From an uncultured Lachnospiraceae bacterium (GTDB lineage: Bacteria; Bacillota; Clostridia; Lachnospirales; Lachnospiraceae): a DNA stretch of 64,000 bases. Positions 1 through 6,912 of this stretch are shown here, in pieces (the first letter of the stretch is position 1; every line of letters starts with the position of its first letter). The position numbers and the translations under genes were made by a program. The notes under the pieces are model-generated. The model was not told the origin of the DNA, ran no database searches, and worked only from the letters and a program-made list of their open reading frames with translations. The stretch lies in assembly GCA_902793685.1 (NCBI GenBank), contig CADBEN010000002.1, forward strand, positions 1-64,000, written 5' to 3'.

Positions 1-35
1 TTTCCGCGCTTCCTGAGTTACAGGCGTATCCGCCG

Positions 36-549
36 TCATTCAGTCCGCCGCCTAAAGCGGCAATGGAAGCACGCGAATTTATTCGTGTGAGGCTTCACGT
101 TATAATAAGGGCCGTCCAGGAAGTCCACCGGCGTGATGCCAGGATGGTCTTTCAGAGCCTTGATCTCATCGGTCTCCATCTCGATCCTGTTCACATAGAA
201 CTTGGCGTTCGGGAAGCTTCTGACTTCACCTGAATGATCCGCATGCTTATGCGTCAGGATGATCTTGGTCACCTGGGAAGGCTCGTAGCCCGCCGTCTTC
301 AGCGCGGATACATAGTCCTCGATCCATTTGCCCAGGAATGTCGTCGCTTTTCCGTCCCAGACACCGGCGGGCGTCTCTTTCGGCAGTCCTGTATCGACCA
401 GAATGACATCATCCCCTGTATCGATCACATAGTTCTGCAGCGACCCGCGGTAAATGACTCTGGGGCTCGACCTCACCCGGCTCTCCGCCAAACGCGAAGT
501 CCTGCGCGTAAAACCCCTTCTCAACAAACTTTACGGCTTTAATGATCAT
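36..549 (-). pseudogene. MBL-fold metallohydrolase remnant (AHL-lactonase-like)
   Basis: Broken MBL-fold hydrolase. Translation starts at ATG 549-547 behind an AGGAG site and reads MIIKAVKFVEKGFYAQDF. It then loses frame at a run of four C (minus strand; G at 461-464). Removing one C rejoins it to the frame reading RVIYRGSLQNYVIDTG and the zinc-binding signature THKHADHSG. Recognisable protein ends near position 105 (YYN). The second half of the fold, with its remaining metal ligands, is absent and is replaced by a hairpin-bearing sequence running to the window edge. Family members are usually about 230-250 residues, so this is frameshifted and truncated. A sequencing error could explain the frameshift but not the lost C-terminus. 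Confidence 0.75.
61..96. repeat. Hairpin sequence interrupting the MBL gene
   Basis: An imperfect inverted repeat pairs GAAGC and CACGCGAAT with ATTCGTGTG and GGCTTC around a two-base loop. It sits exactly where the MBL protein stops resembling its family. The bases from here to position 1 contain a second short dyad (CCGCC/GGCGG type). The arrangement suggests the end of an inserted repeat or the scar of one, but no transposase is visible in the window. Confidence 0.4.
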
Positions 550-600
550 TTTGTCTCGGTCTCCTTTCGTGAATGCGGCATGAATGTCCCTGAGTGTATG

Positions 601-739
601 GACCGTTCCATGTGTAAAGGCCGCTCCAGGGCTTAGACCGTTCCAGGGGCTTAGACCGTTCCCTGTACTTAGGCCGTTCCATGTGCTTAGGCCGTTCCAG
701 AGCTTAGACCGTTCCAGAGCTTAGACCGTTCCAGGGGCC
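601..739. repeat. Tandem 17-18 bp repeat
   Basis: About seven imperfect units of the type CTTAGACCGTTCC plus four or five variable bases, with a period of 17 or 18 bp. They lie between the MBL remnant and the DIP1984-family gene. On the minus strand every unit carries a TAAG. The array ends next to an AT-rich, promoter-like stretch (741-775) with two TATAAT-like hexamers ahead of the plus-strand gene. No reading frame of interest is present. Confidence 0.8.
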
Positions 740-792
740 TGGATTGTGATATAATTATATTATAATTGACCGGAACAGTAGGAGGTAAAACG

Positions 793-1248
793 ATGAAGCT
801 TGCGGAAGCATTACAGGAAAGAGCCGATCTGAACAGGAAGATCGAGGAACTTCGGAGAAGACTTGCGAATGTCATCCTTGTCCAGGAGGGCGAGGAGCCG
901 GCGGAAGAGCCCGCCGAGCTGCTGAAGGAGCTGAACGCTGCCATTGCCCGTCTTGAGTATCTCATGGCCGCCATCAACCTGACCAACTGCAGGACGAAGG
1001 CAAACGGCATGACGCTGACTGCGCTGATTGCCAGAAAGGATGCGCTGATGGTAAAGCTGTCCTCCTACCGTGACCTGGTGTACAGCGCCTCGCAGAACAC
1101 GAACCGTGCCAGAGGCACGGAGATCAAGGTGAAATCCCTCCTCAAGGCCGGTGACCTGCAGAAGGTCGCGGACCAGATCGCGAAGGAAGTCCGGGAGCTG
1201 GACAACCTCCTGCAGGAGACCAACTGGAAGACAAAGCTGATCGAGTGA
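793..1248 (+). CDS. DIP1984 family protein
   Basis: A 151-residue protein of the DIP1984 family (historically linked to septicolysin). It is all-helical and rich in Lys/Glu, reading MKLAEALQERADLNRKIEEL at the start and ending TNWKTKLIE, with the family-typical GEEPAEEPAELLKEL and ASQNTNRARGTEIK stretches. The biochemical role of the family is unsettled. The ATG at 793 is preferred over an upstream in-frame ATG at 766 because GGAGG stands 8 nt before it. An AT-rich promoter-like island precedes it. The gene is followed after 2 nt by a structured RNA, then a terminator, so both are probably one transcription unit. Family membership is firm; function is open. Confidence 0.88.
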   Translation: MKLAEALQERADLNRKIEELRRRLANVILVQEGEEPAEEPAELLKELNAAIARLEYLMAAINLTNCRTKANGMTLTALIARKDALMVKLSSYRDLVYSASQNTNRARGTEIKVKSLLKAGDLQKVADQIAKEVRELDNLLQETNWKTKLIE

Positions 1249-1250
1249 TG

Positions 1251-1447
1251 ATAAGATGGTAGTCGTACGGATGCGCATATCAGGCGGCAGCAGCCTAAGC
1301 TGCACTCCGGTTGTGCTGACAGAGCAGGCACGTGGGTTCGAATCCCCCAGGATCGTAAAGCTCCGATCGGGTACAACCGTATTGTAATCGTTTATCGCTT
1401 ACTACCGGATATGAGCCGTATGACGAGGGTGTGGACAGGGGACTTAT
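1251..1447 (+). ncRNA. Structured RNA with tRNA-like module (YrlA/Y-RNA-like candidate)
   Basis: Paired ends and nested helices are visible. ATAAG 1251-1255 pairs with CTTAT 1443-1447. 1262-1270 pairs with 1416-1424 (9 bp, one G-U). CATATC 1276-1281 pairs with GATATG 1408-1413 across an asymmetric loop. Inside lie hairpins 1287-1303 and 1384-1402, and a 7-bp helix CGGTTGT 1308-1314 with ACAACCG 1373-1379. That helix encloses a short D-arm-like hairpin (1315-1325), a T-arm-like hairpin (GGGTTCGAATCCC, 1334-1346) and a hairpin 1351-1368. The TTCGAAT loop copies the tRNA T loop, but the arm order is not that of a tRNA. This fits the published idea of YrlA RNAs: a long stem plus a tRNA-mimic module. 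The YrlA assignment is inference; the folding is seen directly. Confidence 0.65.
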
Positions 1448-1462
1448 AAGAACTTTTTCCGG

Positions 1463-1493
1463 GAACCGACCCCTTATGGGGTTGGTTCTTTTA
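1463..1493 (+). terminator. Rho-independent terminator after the structured RNA
   Basis: An 11-bp stem, GAACCGACCCC with GGGGTTGGTTC, closes a TTAT loop and is followed by TTTTA. One pair is G-T. It lies 15 nt after the closing helix of the structured RNA and would end the DIP1984-RNA transcript. Confidence 0.9.
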
Positions 1494-1544
1494 TATTAAG
1501 CGAAAAGGAAACTCTCCCTTCGTAGACTGGAGAAGTATCCAGCC

Positions 1545-2092
1545 CGCGGTACGAATGGCGAGGGAGAAAACCAGGCATACCCTTCGTATGAGGAGAAAGC
1601 TTGCTGGTCGCGATACGGATGTGTGACGCGAAATGGAAACCCGCTTCCCGCCCCCGAATCGCGACCGGGAAGCTGCCGGGAAATTCAGGTTTTACACTGT
1701 GTATACAAGTCTTTCCCTGCCATTCAGTGTATCGCAGCCGGGGAAGCTCTGTTTTGGACACTGAACACCCCCGAAAAGCGCCGTCACTCAGTGTATCGCA
1801 ACCCGGAAGCTCCTATTCGATACACTGTGTATACAAGATTTTACCCCTATTCAGTGTATCGCGGCCTGAGAAGCTCTGTTTCGGACACTAAACACCCCCG
1901 AAAAGCGCCACCACTCAGTGTACTACGGCCAAGAAACATCCGGTTCTGACACTGTGTATACAAGATTTTCGCTACCCTTCAGTGTATCGCGGCCGGGGAA
2001 GCTCTGTTTCGGACACTAAACACCCCCGAAAAGCGCTGCCGCTCAGTGTACTACGGCCAGAGAACACCTGGCGCCCCGCTGTGTATACAAGA
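1545..2092. repeat. Array of the 64/65-bp minisatellite family
   Basis: This non-coding stretch holds two parts. At about 1547-1620 lies a diverged unit in inverted orientation (minus strand reads GTATCGCGACCAGCAAGCTT). From about 1653 forward copies follow, with TCAGTGTATCGC-type cores at 1724, 1788, 1851, 1915, 1979 and 2043, a step of 63-64 bp. Odd and even units differ, so a 127-129 bp higher-order period is also seen; CTGTGTATACAAG recurs at about 1696, 1823, 1951 and 2079. The core GTATCGCGRCC plus AAGCT is shared with the array at 4617-5372. No gene is supported here. Confidence 0.85.
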
Positions 2093-2106
2093 ATTACACC
2101 GGTCTC

Positions 2107-2376
2107 TTACCGGGTTTCAAGTATCCTGGCCTGATATGCCTTGCTGATTTCAAAGATCCGGCTGTACAGCTCTGCTGCGTACTGCCCCATCTCTTCTCCG
2201 GCCATCGCCGCCACTTCGCTGAGCTTCTCCTGCTCACGGACCGGATCCGTAAGAGGCAGCTGCATCGTCCGCTTATATTCAGCGATATCCCTGCAAAGCT
2301 CCATGCGCTCACAGAACAAACGGACCATCTCCCGGTCGATGCTGTCGATCCCCTGTCTTGCCTCTTTAAGATCCAT
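2107..2376 (-). CDS. Chorismate mutase, AroQ class
   Basis: An 89-residue monofunctional AroQ-type chorismate mutase, converting chorismate to prephenate for phenylalanine and tyrosine synthesis in the cytosol. The helical N-terminus MDLKEARQGIDSIDREMVRL contains the family D-x-I-D pattern, followed by active-site-like Arg/Lys positions (ERMELCRDIAEYKR) and the C-terminal helix ending near SRIFEISKAYQ. Length matches the single-domain form. The start at 2376 is chosen because GGAGAG precedes it; an upstream ATG at 2406 adds a non-conserved leader. It stands alone, without other aromatic genes, and is divergent from the unknown gene at 2595. Confidence 0.85.
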   Translation of the reverse strand: MDLKEARQGIDSIDREMVRLFCERMELCRDIAEYKRTMQLPLTDPVREQEKLSEVAAMAGEEMGQYAAELYSRIFEISKAYQARILETR

Positions 2377-2594
2377 GCTGCTTCTCTCCTCTCTGTGCGC
2401 CGGCATCTTAACTCATGACTGGACATTAGACGCCCGCCACCGTAAACTTATATTAGACTATTAATATCTGCCGGCCGGAACTCATATCAGACAATGAGTG
2501 TCTGCTGCCGGAAACCCGCGCTGTTTTTTCAGGCACCAACATCATAGCAGGAGTCTTCGCACCCTCACAAGAGAAAAAGCGGAAGGAGAATACT
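2377..2594. promoter_or_regulatory. Divergent intergenic region with degenerate repeats
   Basis: The region separates divergent chorismate mutase and the plus-strand gene at 2595, so it should hold both promoters. Around 2425-2516 there are three related segments beginning ATTAGAC, ATTAGAC and ATCAGAC. The last two are 34 bp apart and end in CTGCCGG-like sequence. Dyads such as AGACA-N5-TGTCT lie inside. An operator is possible, but no clear -35/-10 pair was found. Confidence 0.35.
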
Positions 2595-3068
2595 ATGTCA
2601 GCGGATCGTTTCATCCAGCTTGTGGAAGAAAATCAGGGTTTTGAGTTCTATCAGGCTTATCAGAACGATGTCGACCACGTTCTGGGCGGCAAGGGCGGAA
2701 CCTATTGGTACGTGATCATGAAAAAGGGCAAGGTTCAGGAAATGTACCGTGGAGAGAAAAAGGGTGACACCTGGGAAGACACTTATATCAAGGGTACAAA
2801 GACCAAAGCCATGCCCGCCGGCAGCACGATAACGCGCATCGCCGAAAAAGCATATCTCATGCAGGAAGAAAAGTGGGTGAAGGGCAGGAATCCGAAAGTG
2901 ATCGAAGACGCACATCCGCATTATCATTATGTGTACGGTTTCGGCGACAAGGGCCTGGATATCTCCCAGAAATACGGTGTCACGATCGCATTTTCAGATA
3001 TCAAGGATCCTGCCACCGCATTCCATCTGAGATATCTTTACACCGGCAAAGATGTGGAACTGCCATAA
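2595..3068 (+). CDS. Hypothetical protein
   Basis: A 157-residue soluble protein that I do not recognise. It starts MSADRFIQLVEENQGFEFYQ at ATG 2595, 6 nt after GGAGA. It has no signal peptide or membrane segment. A central WYVIMKKGKVQEMYRGE stretch looks like beta structure, and a histidine-rich motif HPHYHYVYGFGD lies near residue 110. It is one of only two plus-strand protein genes in the window. The last codons and the stop are the first unit of a 35-bp tandem repeat that continues downstream, so alleles of different length could alter the 3' end. Confidence 0.7.
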   Translation: MSADRFIQLVEENQGFEFYQAYQNDVDHVLGGKGGTYWYVIMKKGKVQEMYRGEKKGDTWEDTYIKGTKTKAMPAGSTITRIAEKAYLMQEEKWVKGRNPKVIEDAHPHYHYVYGFGDKGLDISQKYGVTIAFSDIKDPATAFHLRYLYTGKDVELP

Positions 3069-3240
3069 TTCTTTCCCCAGGCAGGGATGCTGAACTGCCT
3101 GGGCTCCTTTCCTGGCAGGGATGCTGAACTGTCATATCTCCTTTCCCAGGCAGGGATGCTGAACTGCCATATCTCCTTTCCCAGGCAGGGATGCTGAACT
3201 GCCATATCTCCTTTCCCAGGCAGGGATGCTGAACTGCCCG
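3051..3240. repeat. 35-bp tandem repeat that includes the gene's stop codon
   Basis: Units begin GATGYKGAACTG at 3051, 3086, 3120, 3155, 3190 and 3225, spacing 34-35 bp. The first unit is the end of the coding sequence (codons for DVELP, then TAA). Later units repeat it with a few changes, so the array is a duplicated gene tail. Confidence 0.9.
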
Positions 3241-3291
3241 TGCTTATGCTGATAGTAACGTTGGAATTGCCATACCATAACGCCATAACAG

Positions 3292-3331
3292 GTGCCAGCT
3301 GCCGTAAACACATGTTTAAGGCAGCTGGCAC
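3292..3331. terminator. Perfect 12-bp hairpin, possible bidirectional terminator
   Basis: GTGCCAGCTGCC pairs perfectly with GGCAGCTGGCAC around a 16-base loop, between two genes that converge (plus gene ending 3068, minus gene ending 3436). A run of T appears only about 20 nt later on the plus strand, so efficient intrinsic termination is uncertain. The position between converging genes favours a terminator role. Confidence 0.5.
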
Positions 3332-3370
3332 CATTATCTTGTAACGTATGCTCTTTTTTTCATATTCCTG

Positions 3371-3446
3371 TCTTCTGTTACGGTCTTCTGTTCCGATCTT
3401 CTGTTACGATCTTCTATTTCTTCTGTTCCGATCTTCTATTTCTTTT
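3371..3446. repeat. 13/22-bp tandem repeat covering the lipoprotein stop codon
   Basis: On the minus strand the coding tail AAGAAATAGAAGATCGGAAC is repeated as AAGAAATAGAAGATCGTAAC and then as shorter AGAAGAYCGKAAC units. The steps are 22, 13 and 13 bp. The stop TAG (3438-3436) is inside the repeated unit. Confidence 0.8.
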
Positions 3447-3981
3447 CGGCTTCCGGGAAGCTGTTTTCCGCGCTGAATTTCCCGTTTTCTCCGATCGTCA
3501 CCTCCAGCGGGACCCTCATCAGGGAATCTACGTTCGCATAATACTCCAGGGAAACATGGTAACCGGCGGCGTCGCCTTCCTTCACCTCTTCGATCCCTTC
3601 TATCTCCAGAGGGGACCCAACGGCATACCGGAACCGGGAATCGGAAAGGCGCTGCAGGAACTCTTCCAGCGAAACATCCGCAGTGAAATTCACATCGTCA
3701 TACAGCTTTCGGAGGGCGTCCAGTTCTTTGCTCTCTGTCTCAAGGGAAAAGTCCTCTTTGAACACAACATTGGCATTCACGCTCCGGAAGTCGTCCATCA
3801 GGGTCTCTATGTATGCATAGATCTCAGTCTCGCCCCAGGTATCCTTCAGAACCTTCTGCTGCTCTTCCCATCTCTTCCATGCGTTTTCCGATCTGGGGCC
3901 GATCATCTTCTCGCCGCCGCACCCGGAAAGAATAAAAACAAAGAATATCAAAGCTGCCAGCAATCTGCTTATCCCTCTCAT
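3436..3981 (-). CDS. Putative lipoprotein
   Basis: A 181-residue predicted lipoprotein of unknown function. It has a short basic N-terminus (MRGISR), a hydrophobic segment and a lipobox ending LSGCG at about residue 20, so it is likely anchored outside the membrane. The mature part is acidic and helical with no catalytic motif I know. The start at 3981 follows GGAGGAG; a longer reading frame to 4053 lacks such a site. Its 3' end is a tandem repeat that contains the stop codon. No neighbour suggests a pathway. Confidence 0.7.
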   Translation of the reverse strand: MRGISRLLAALIFFVFILSGCGGEKMIGPRSENAWKRWEEQQKVLKDTWGETEIYAYIETLMDDFRSVNANVVFKEDFSLETESKELDALRKLYDDVNFTADVSLEEFLQRLSDSRFRYAVGSPLEIEGIEEVKEGDAAGYHVSLEYYANVDSLMRVPLEVTIGENGKFSAENSFPEAEKK

Positions 3982-4101
3982 CCCGTTCTCCTCCTTCTTC
4001 CGGCGACCCGGCCCTTTTATCCCTATCTGGCGAAAATACCCCCGCTTCTGCAAGCGGTGGGAGTGTTCAACCTGTTTAACTGCTTTTTCTCGTCTGGTTC
4101 T

Positions 4102-4461
4102 TTACTTCTGCGACGTCAGATGAATCCCGAATCCGTTGATTTCCTCTTTGATATAGATCATCCGGATCTTTCCGTTTTCATCCAGGCGGATGTCGTCATA
4201 ATCCATCTCATATCCCATGGACTCCAGGTACTTGATCCCGGCATCCATATCCGGCGTATAGATTGCGATATGTCCGAAGGTTCCTCTTGCGTCATCCTTC
4301 ATGAGTTCCATCTTCCGGTCCGCGATAAAGCAGCCGCGGGGTTTTTCGATTTTGTCTTTGAAATTCAGGACATTCTCGCAGAACAGGAGAAACTTTTCCG
4401 CCTCCTCCTTCGACCTTGCATTGACGCCGAGATGGGCAAACTCAAATTCCGGTGCTTCCAT
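4102..4461 (-). CDS. VOC family (glyoxalase-fold) protein
   Basis: A 119-residue single-domain vicinal-oxygen-chelate protein. It shows the paired beta-alpha-beta pattern: an N-terminal FEFAHLGVNARSKEEAEKF, a middle GHIAIYTPDMDAGIKYLES, and a C-terminal GFGIHLT. Two histidines and the acidic positions could form a metal site, but the reaction cannot be read from sequence. The start at 4461 has AAAGGAG 6 nt before it; the upstream extension to 4557 is not conserved-looking. It lies beside the large 65-bp repeat array. Confidence 0.75.
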   Translation of the reverse strand: MEAPEFEFAHLGVNARSKEEAEKFLLFCENVLNFKDKIEKPRGCFIADRKMELMKDDARGTFGHIAIYTPDMDAGIKYLESMGYEMDYDDIRLDENGKIRMIYIKEEINGFGIHLTSQK

Positions 4462-4616
4462 GGTTTTCTCCTTTCTTTTCGAGGCGCTGTTTTGTGCCGG
4501 CTGCAACTGTCTATATGATACCACGAGCCGGAGCCATATTGCCGTTCCTGTCAGCATTCTCCTGTAAAAAAGCGTTTTATTTCGGATTTCTTCAGTATCG
4601 GTTTACATTTTGCCCT

Positions 4617-5372
4617 TACCATTCGTATCGCGACCAGCAAGCTTCCTCGCCTTACGGAGGGTATGATTGATTCTCCCGCCCTACCATTCGTATCGCGACC
4701 AGCAAGCTTCTCCGTCTTACGGAGGGTATGATTGATTCTCGCACCCCACCATTCGTATCGCGACCAGCAAGCTTCTCCGCCTTACGGAGGGTATGATTGA
4801 TTCTCCCGCCCCACCATTCGTATCGCGACCAGCAAGCTTCTCCGCCTTACGGCGGGTAAACTAGCTTTACGCGCCCCACCATTCGTATCGCGACCAGCAT
4901 GCTTCCTCGCCTTACGGCGGGTATGATTGGTTTTCACGCCCCACCATTCGTATCGCGACCAGCAAGCTTCCCCGCCTTACGGCGGGTATGATTGGTTTTC
5001 ACGCCCCACCATTCGTATCGCGACCAGCAAGCTTCTACGCCTTACGGAGGGTATGATTGATTCTCGCACCCCGCCATTCGTATCGCGACCAACAAGCTTC
5101 CCTGCCTTACGGCGGGTATGATTGATTCTCCCGCCCCACCATTCGTATCGCGACCGGCAAGCTTCTCCGCCTTACGGAGGGTATGATTGGTTTTCGTGCC
5201 CCACCATTCGTATCGCGACCAGCAAGCTTCCCCGCCTTACGGCGGGTATGATTGATTCTCCCGCCCCACCATTCGTATCGCGACCGGCAAGCTTCTCCGC
5301 CTTACGGCGGGTATGATTGATTCTCCCGCCCCACCATTCGTATCGCGCCCAGCATGCTTCCCCGCCATAGAA
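4617..5372. repeat. Twelve-copy 65-bp minisatellite array
   Basis: ATTCGTATCGCGACC recurs at 4621, 4686, 4751, 4816, 4881, 4946, 5011, 5076, 5141, 5206, 5271 and 5336: an exact 65-bp period, the last unit partial. Each unit carries the core ATTCGTATCGCGACCAGCA, an AAGCTT, a short dyad (CCCGCC-TTAC-GGCGGG or CTCCG-N5-CGGAG) and a GTATGATTG tail. The dyad arms often vary together, which points to selection for a hairpin or to gene conversion. The period is not a multiple of three, so frame changes in every unit and it is not coding. The array fills the space between the VOC gene and the terminator of the ammonia-lyase. Confidence 0.95.
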
Positions 5373-5390
5373 CATCTGTGAGTTTTGAGC

Positions 5391-5428
5391 AAAAAAAGAA
5401 CCAACCTCATAAGAAAGAGCTTGGTTCT
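5391..5428 (-). terminator. Rho-independent terminator of dpaL
   Basis: On the minus strand AGAACCAA pairs with TTGGTTCT (5428-5397) and is followed by a run of T (5397-5391). It lies about 65 nt after the stop codon of the diaminopropionate ammonia-lyase. The stem sequence resembles that of the plus-strand terminator at 1463. Confidence 0.85.
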
Positions 5429-5494
5429 CAATAGACTTTATCTTCATTTTGAGCATCTGCCCCGGGCGGACATGCACTCTACGTTCCACTCCGG

Positions 5495-6772
5495 TCAGCA
5501 GCTGGGGTATTTGCCGTCCCAGACGATGCGCCTGTAGTTTTCGCGGTCTGTATCTCCTTCTGTGGAAATGCACAGCACGACGGAATTCCTGTCCAGGCCG
5601 ATGGTCTGCCGCAGCTCGGCAAGGCTCTCGTTCTGCATCACCTCGCAGACAAAGCCGGTGGTGACGGCGCCGCTCTCTCCGGAGATCACTCTTCTGTCGG
5701 TCCCGGCCGGATTTCCCAGGATCCGCATTCCTTTGGCCGCGACCCAGTCCGGGACAGAGGCAAAGTTCTCCGCACAGCGGTTCAGCTCATTCCAGCCGAT
5801 GGTGCACGGGACGCCGCAGGCCAGGCCTGCCATAATTGTTGCGAGATCACCGGTCACCGTGTGCACGCGGCCATCGTCCGCAAGGGCCGTCTGATAAATG
5901 CAGTCCGCCTTGTTCGGCTCCACGATGGTGATCACCGGCTTGTCCGCGCCGTAGTAATCTGTGAAAAACGCCGCCAGCGCACCGGACATAGCCCCGACAC
6001 CCGCCTGCAGGAAGATGTGCGTGGGCTTTCTGCCGCCGAGCTGCTCCACCGCCTCCAGCCCCAACGTCATATACCCCTGCATGATCCAGGTCGGGATCTC
6101 CTCGTATCCTTCCCAGGCAGTGTCCTGGATCAGGATCCAGCCCTTTTCTTCCGCCTGCCGGGCGGCAAATGCCACCGTGTCGTCATAATTCATATCCGTG
6201 ATCTCTGCTTCCGCGCCGAGGCGGCGGATATTCTCCAGACGTTCCTGCACGCTGCCCTTCGGCATGTAAACGACGGCTTTCTGGCCCAGCATATGCGCGG
6301 TCCAGGCGACCCCGCGGCCGTGGTTTCCGTCAGTCGCGGTGACGAAGGTGATCTCCCCCAGTTTCCTGCGGGTCTCCTCACTGGTGATATCTGAGAACGA
6401 GATCGCCTGTGTCTTCCCGCCTGCCGAATCAGAGGAAACGGGCTCCGACATTTCTTTCCCGGGCGCTGCCGCAACTGTGGGCTCCGACATTTCTTTCCCC
6501 AGCTTTTTCGCGATATAGCAGCCGAGGCTGTAGCTGCCGCCCAGTCCTTTGAAGGCATTCAGTCCGAAGCGATAGCTTTCGTCTTTGACATACATGCCGG
6601 CGATTCCGAGGGTTTCGGCCAGCGTGTCCAGTTCCGCCAGAGGCGTAGGAGCATAGCCCGGAAATGTGCTGTGAAAACTGCGGGCAGTCTGCGCATGTTT
6701 GACAGTGAAGGGAGAAGCGTTAATCAATGCATCCTTCTTTTCATGGTGTACCAGTTTTATGGTTTCTTGCAT
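5495..6772 (-). CDS. dpaL: Diaminopropionate ammonia-lyase
   Basis: A 425-residue PLP enzyme of fold type II that splits 2,3-diaminopropionate to pyruvate and two ammonia. The PLP lysine is K75 in NAFKGLGGS, matching the family; TATDGNHGRGVAW and the glycine-rich phosphate-binding segments follow. The start MQETIKLV at 6772 has GGAGG 8 nt upstream; the longer ORF to 6805 is not needed. Unusually, residues about 92-125 hold an insert containing GKEMSEP twice, encoded by a direct DNA repeat. The family normally runs straight from the SLG-helix into the GKITFVTATDGNHG region. The gene stands alone with its own terminator and may feed amino-acid catabolism. Confidence 0.92.
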   Translation of the reverse strand: MQETIKLVHHEKKDALINASPFTVKHAQTARSFHSTFPGYAPTPLAELDTLAETLGIAGMYVKDESYRFGLNAFKGLGGSYSLGCYIAKKLGKEMSEPTVAAAPGKEMSEPVSSDSAGGKTQAISFSDITSEETRRKLGEITFVTATDGNHGRGVAWTAHMLGQKAVVYMPKGSVQERLENIRRLGAEAEITDMNYDDTVAFAARQAEEKGWILIQDTAWEGYEEIPTWIMQGYMTLGLEAVEQLGGRKPTHIFLQAGVGAMSGALAAFFTDYYGADKPVITIVEPNKADCIYQTALADDGRVHTVTGDLATIMAGLACGVPCTIGWNELNRCAENFASVPDWVAAKGMRILGNPAGTDRRVISGESGAVTTGFVCEVMQNESLAELRQTIGLDRNSVVLCISTEGDTDRENYRRIVWDGKYPSC

Positions 6773-6851
6773 GAAAACGCCTCCGGTTTCAGTAGATATC
6801 TGCAAGGGGTGTGTTTGAACACCCGTGTTCGGAATTGATCATTTCCTGTCT

Positions 6852-6894
6852 AATCCTTGTTTCCTTGTTTTTATTCTATCAGGAAACAAGGATT
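6852..6894. promoter_or_regulatory. 14-bp perfect inverted repeat upstream of dpaL
   Basis: AATCCTTGTTTCCT and AGGAAACAAGGATT are separated by 15 bases, between dpaL and the DUF5131 gene. No T-run follows on either strand, so an operator or mRNA hairpin is as likely as a terminator. A smaller dyad, GGGTGT-N6-ACACCC, sits nearer dpaL at about 6810-6827. Confidence 0.45.
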
Positions 6895-6912
6895 TGAGCG
6901 AGCTGATTGGTT

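Noticed and set aside
1308-1379. Ordinary tRNA gene
   Set aside because: The T-like arm is followed by another hairpin before the closing helix; the arm order and the lack of an anticodon arm between D and T arms exclude a normal tRNA. It is kept as a tRNA-like module.
1601-1949. Short open frames in the repeat arrays (also 4927-5573)
   Set aside because: They are read-through of the 64/65-bp units in changing frames, without ribosome sites.
3292-4518. Plus-strand open frame of 408 codons
   Set aside because: It runs antisense to a lipoprotein and a VOC gene that have good starts and known features; its translation shows no domain.
4617-5372. CRISPR array
   Set aside because: Period is 65 bp and the whole unit is conserved; there are no unique spacers and no cas genes.
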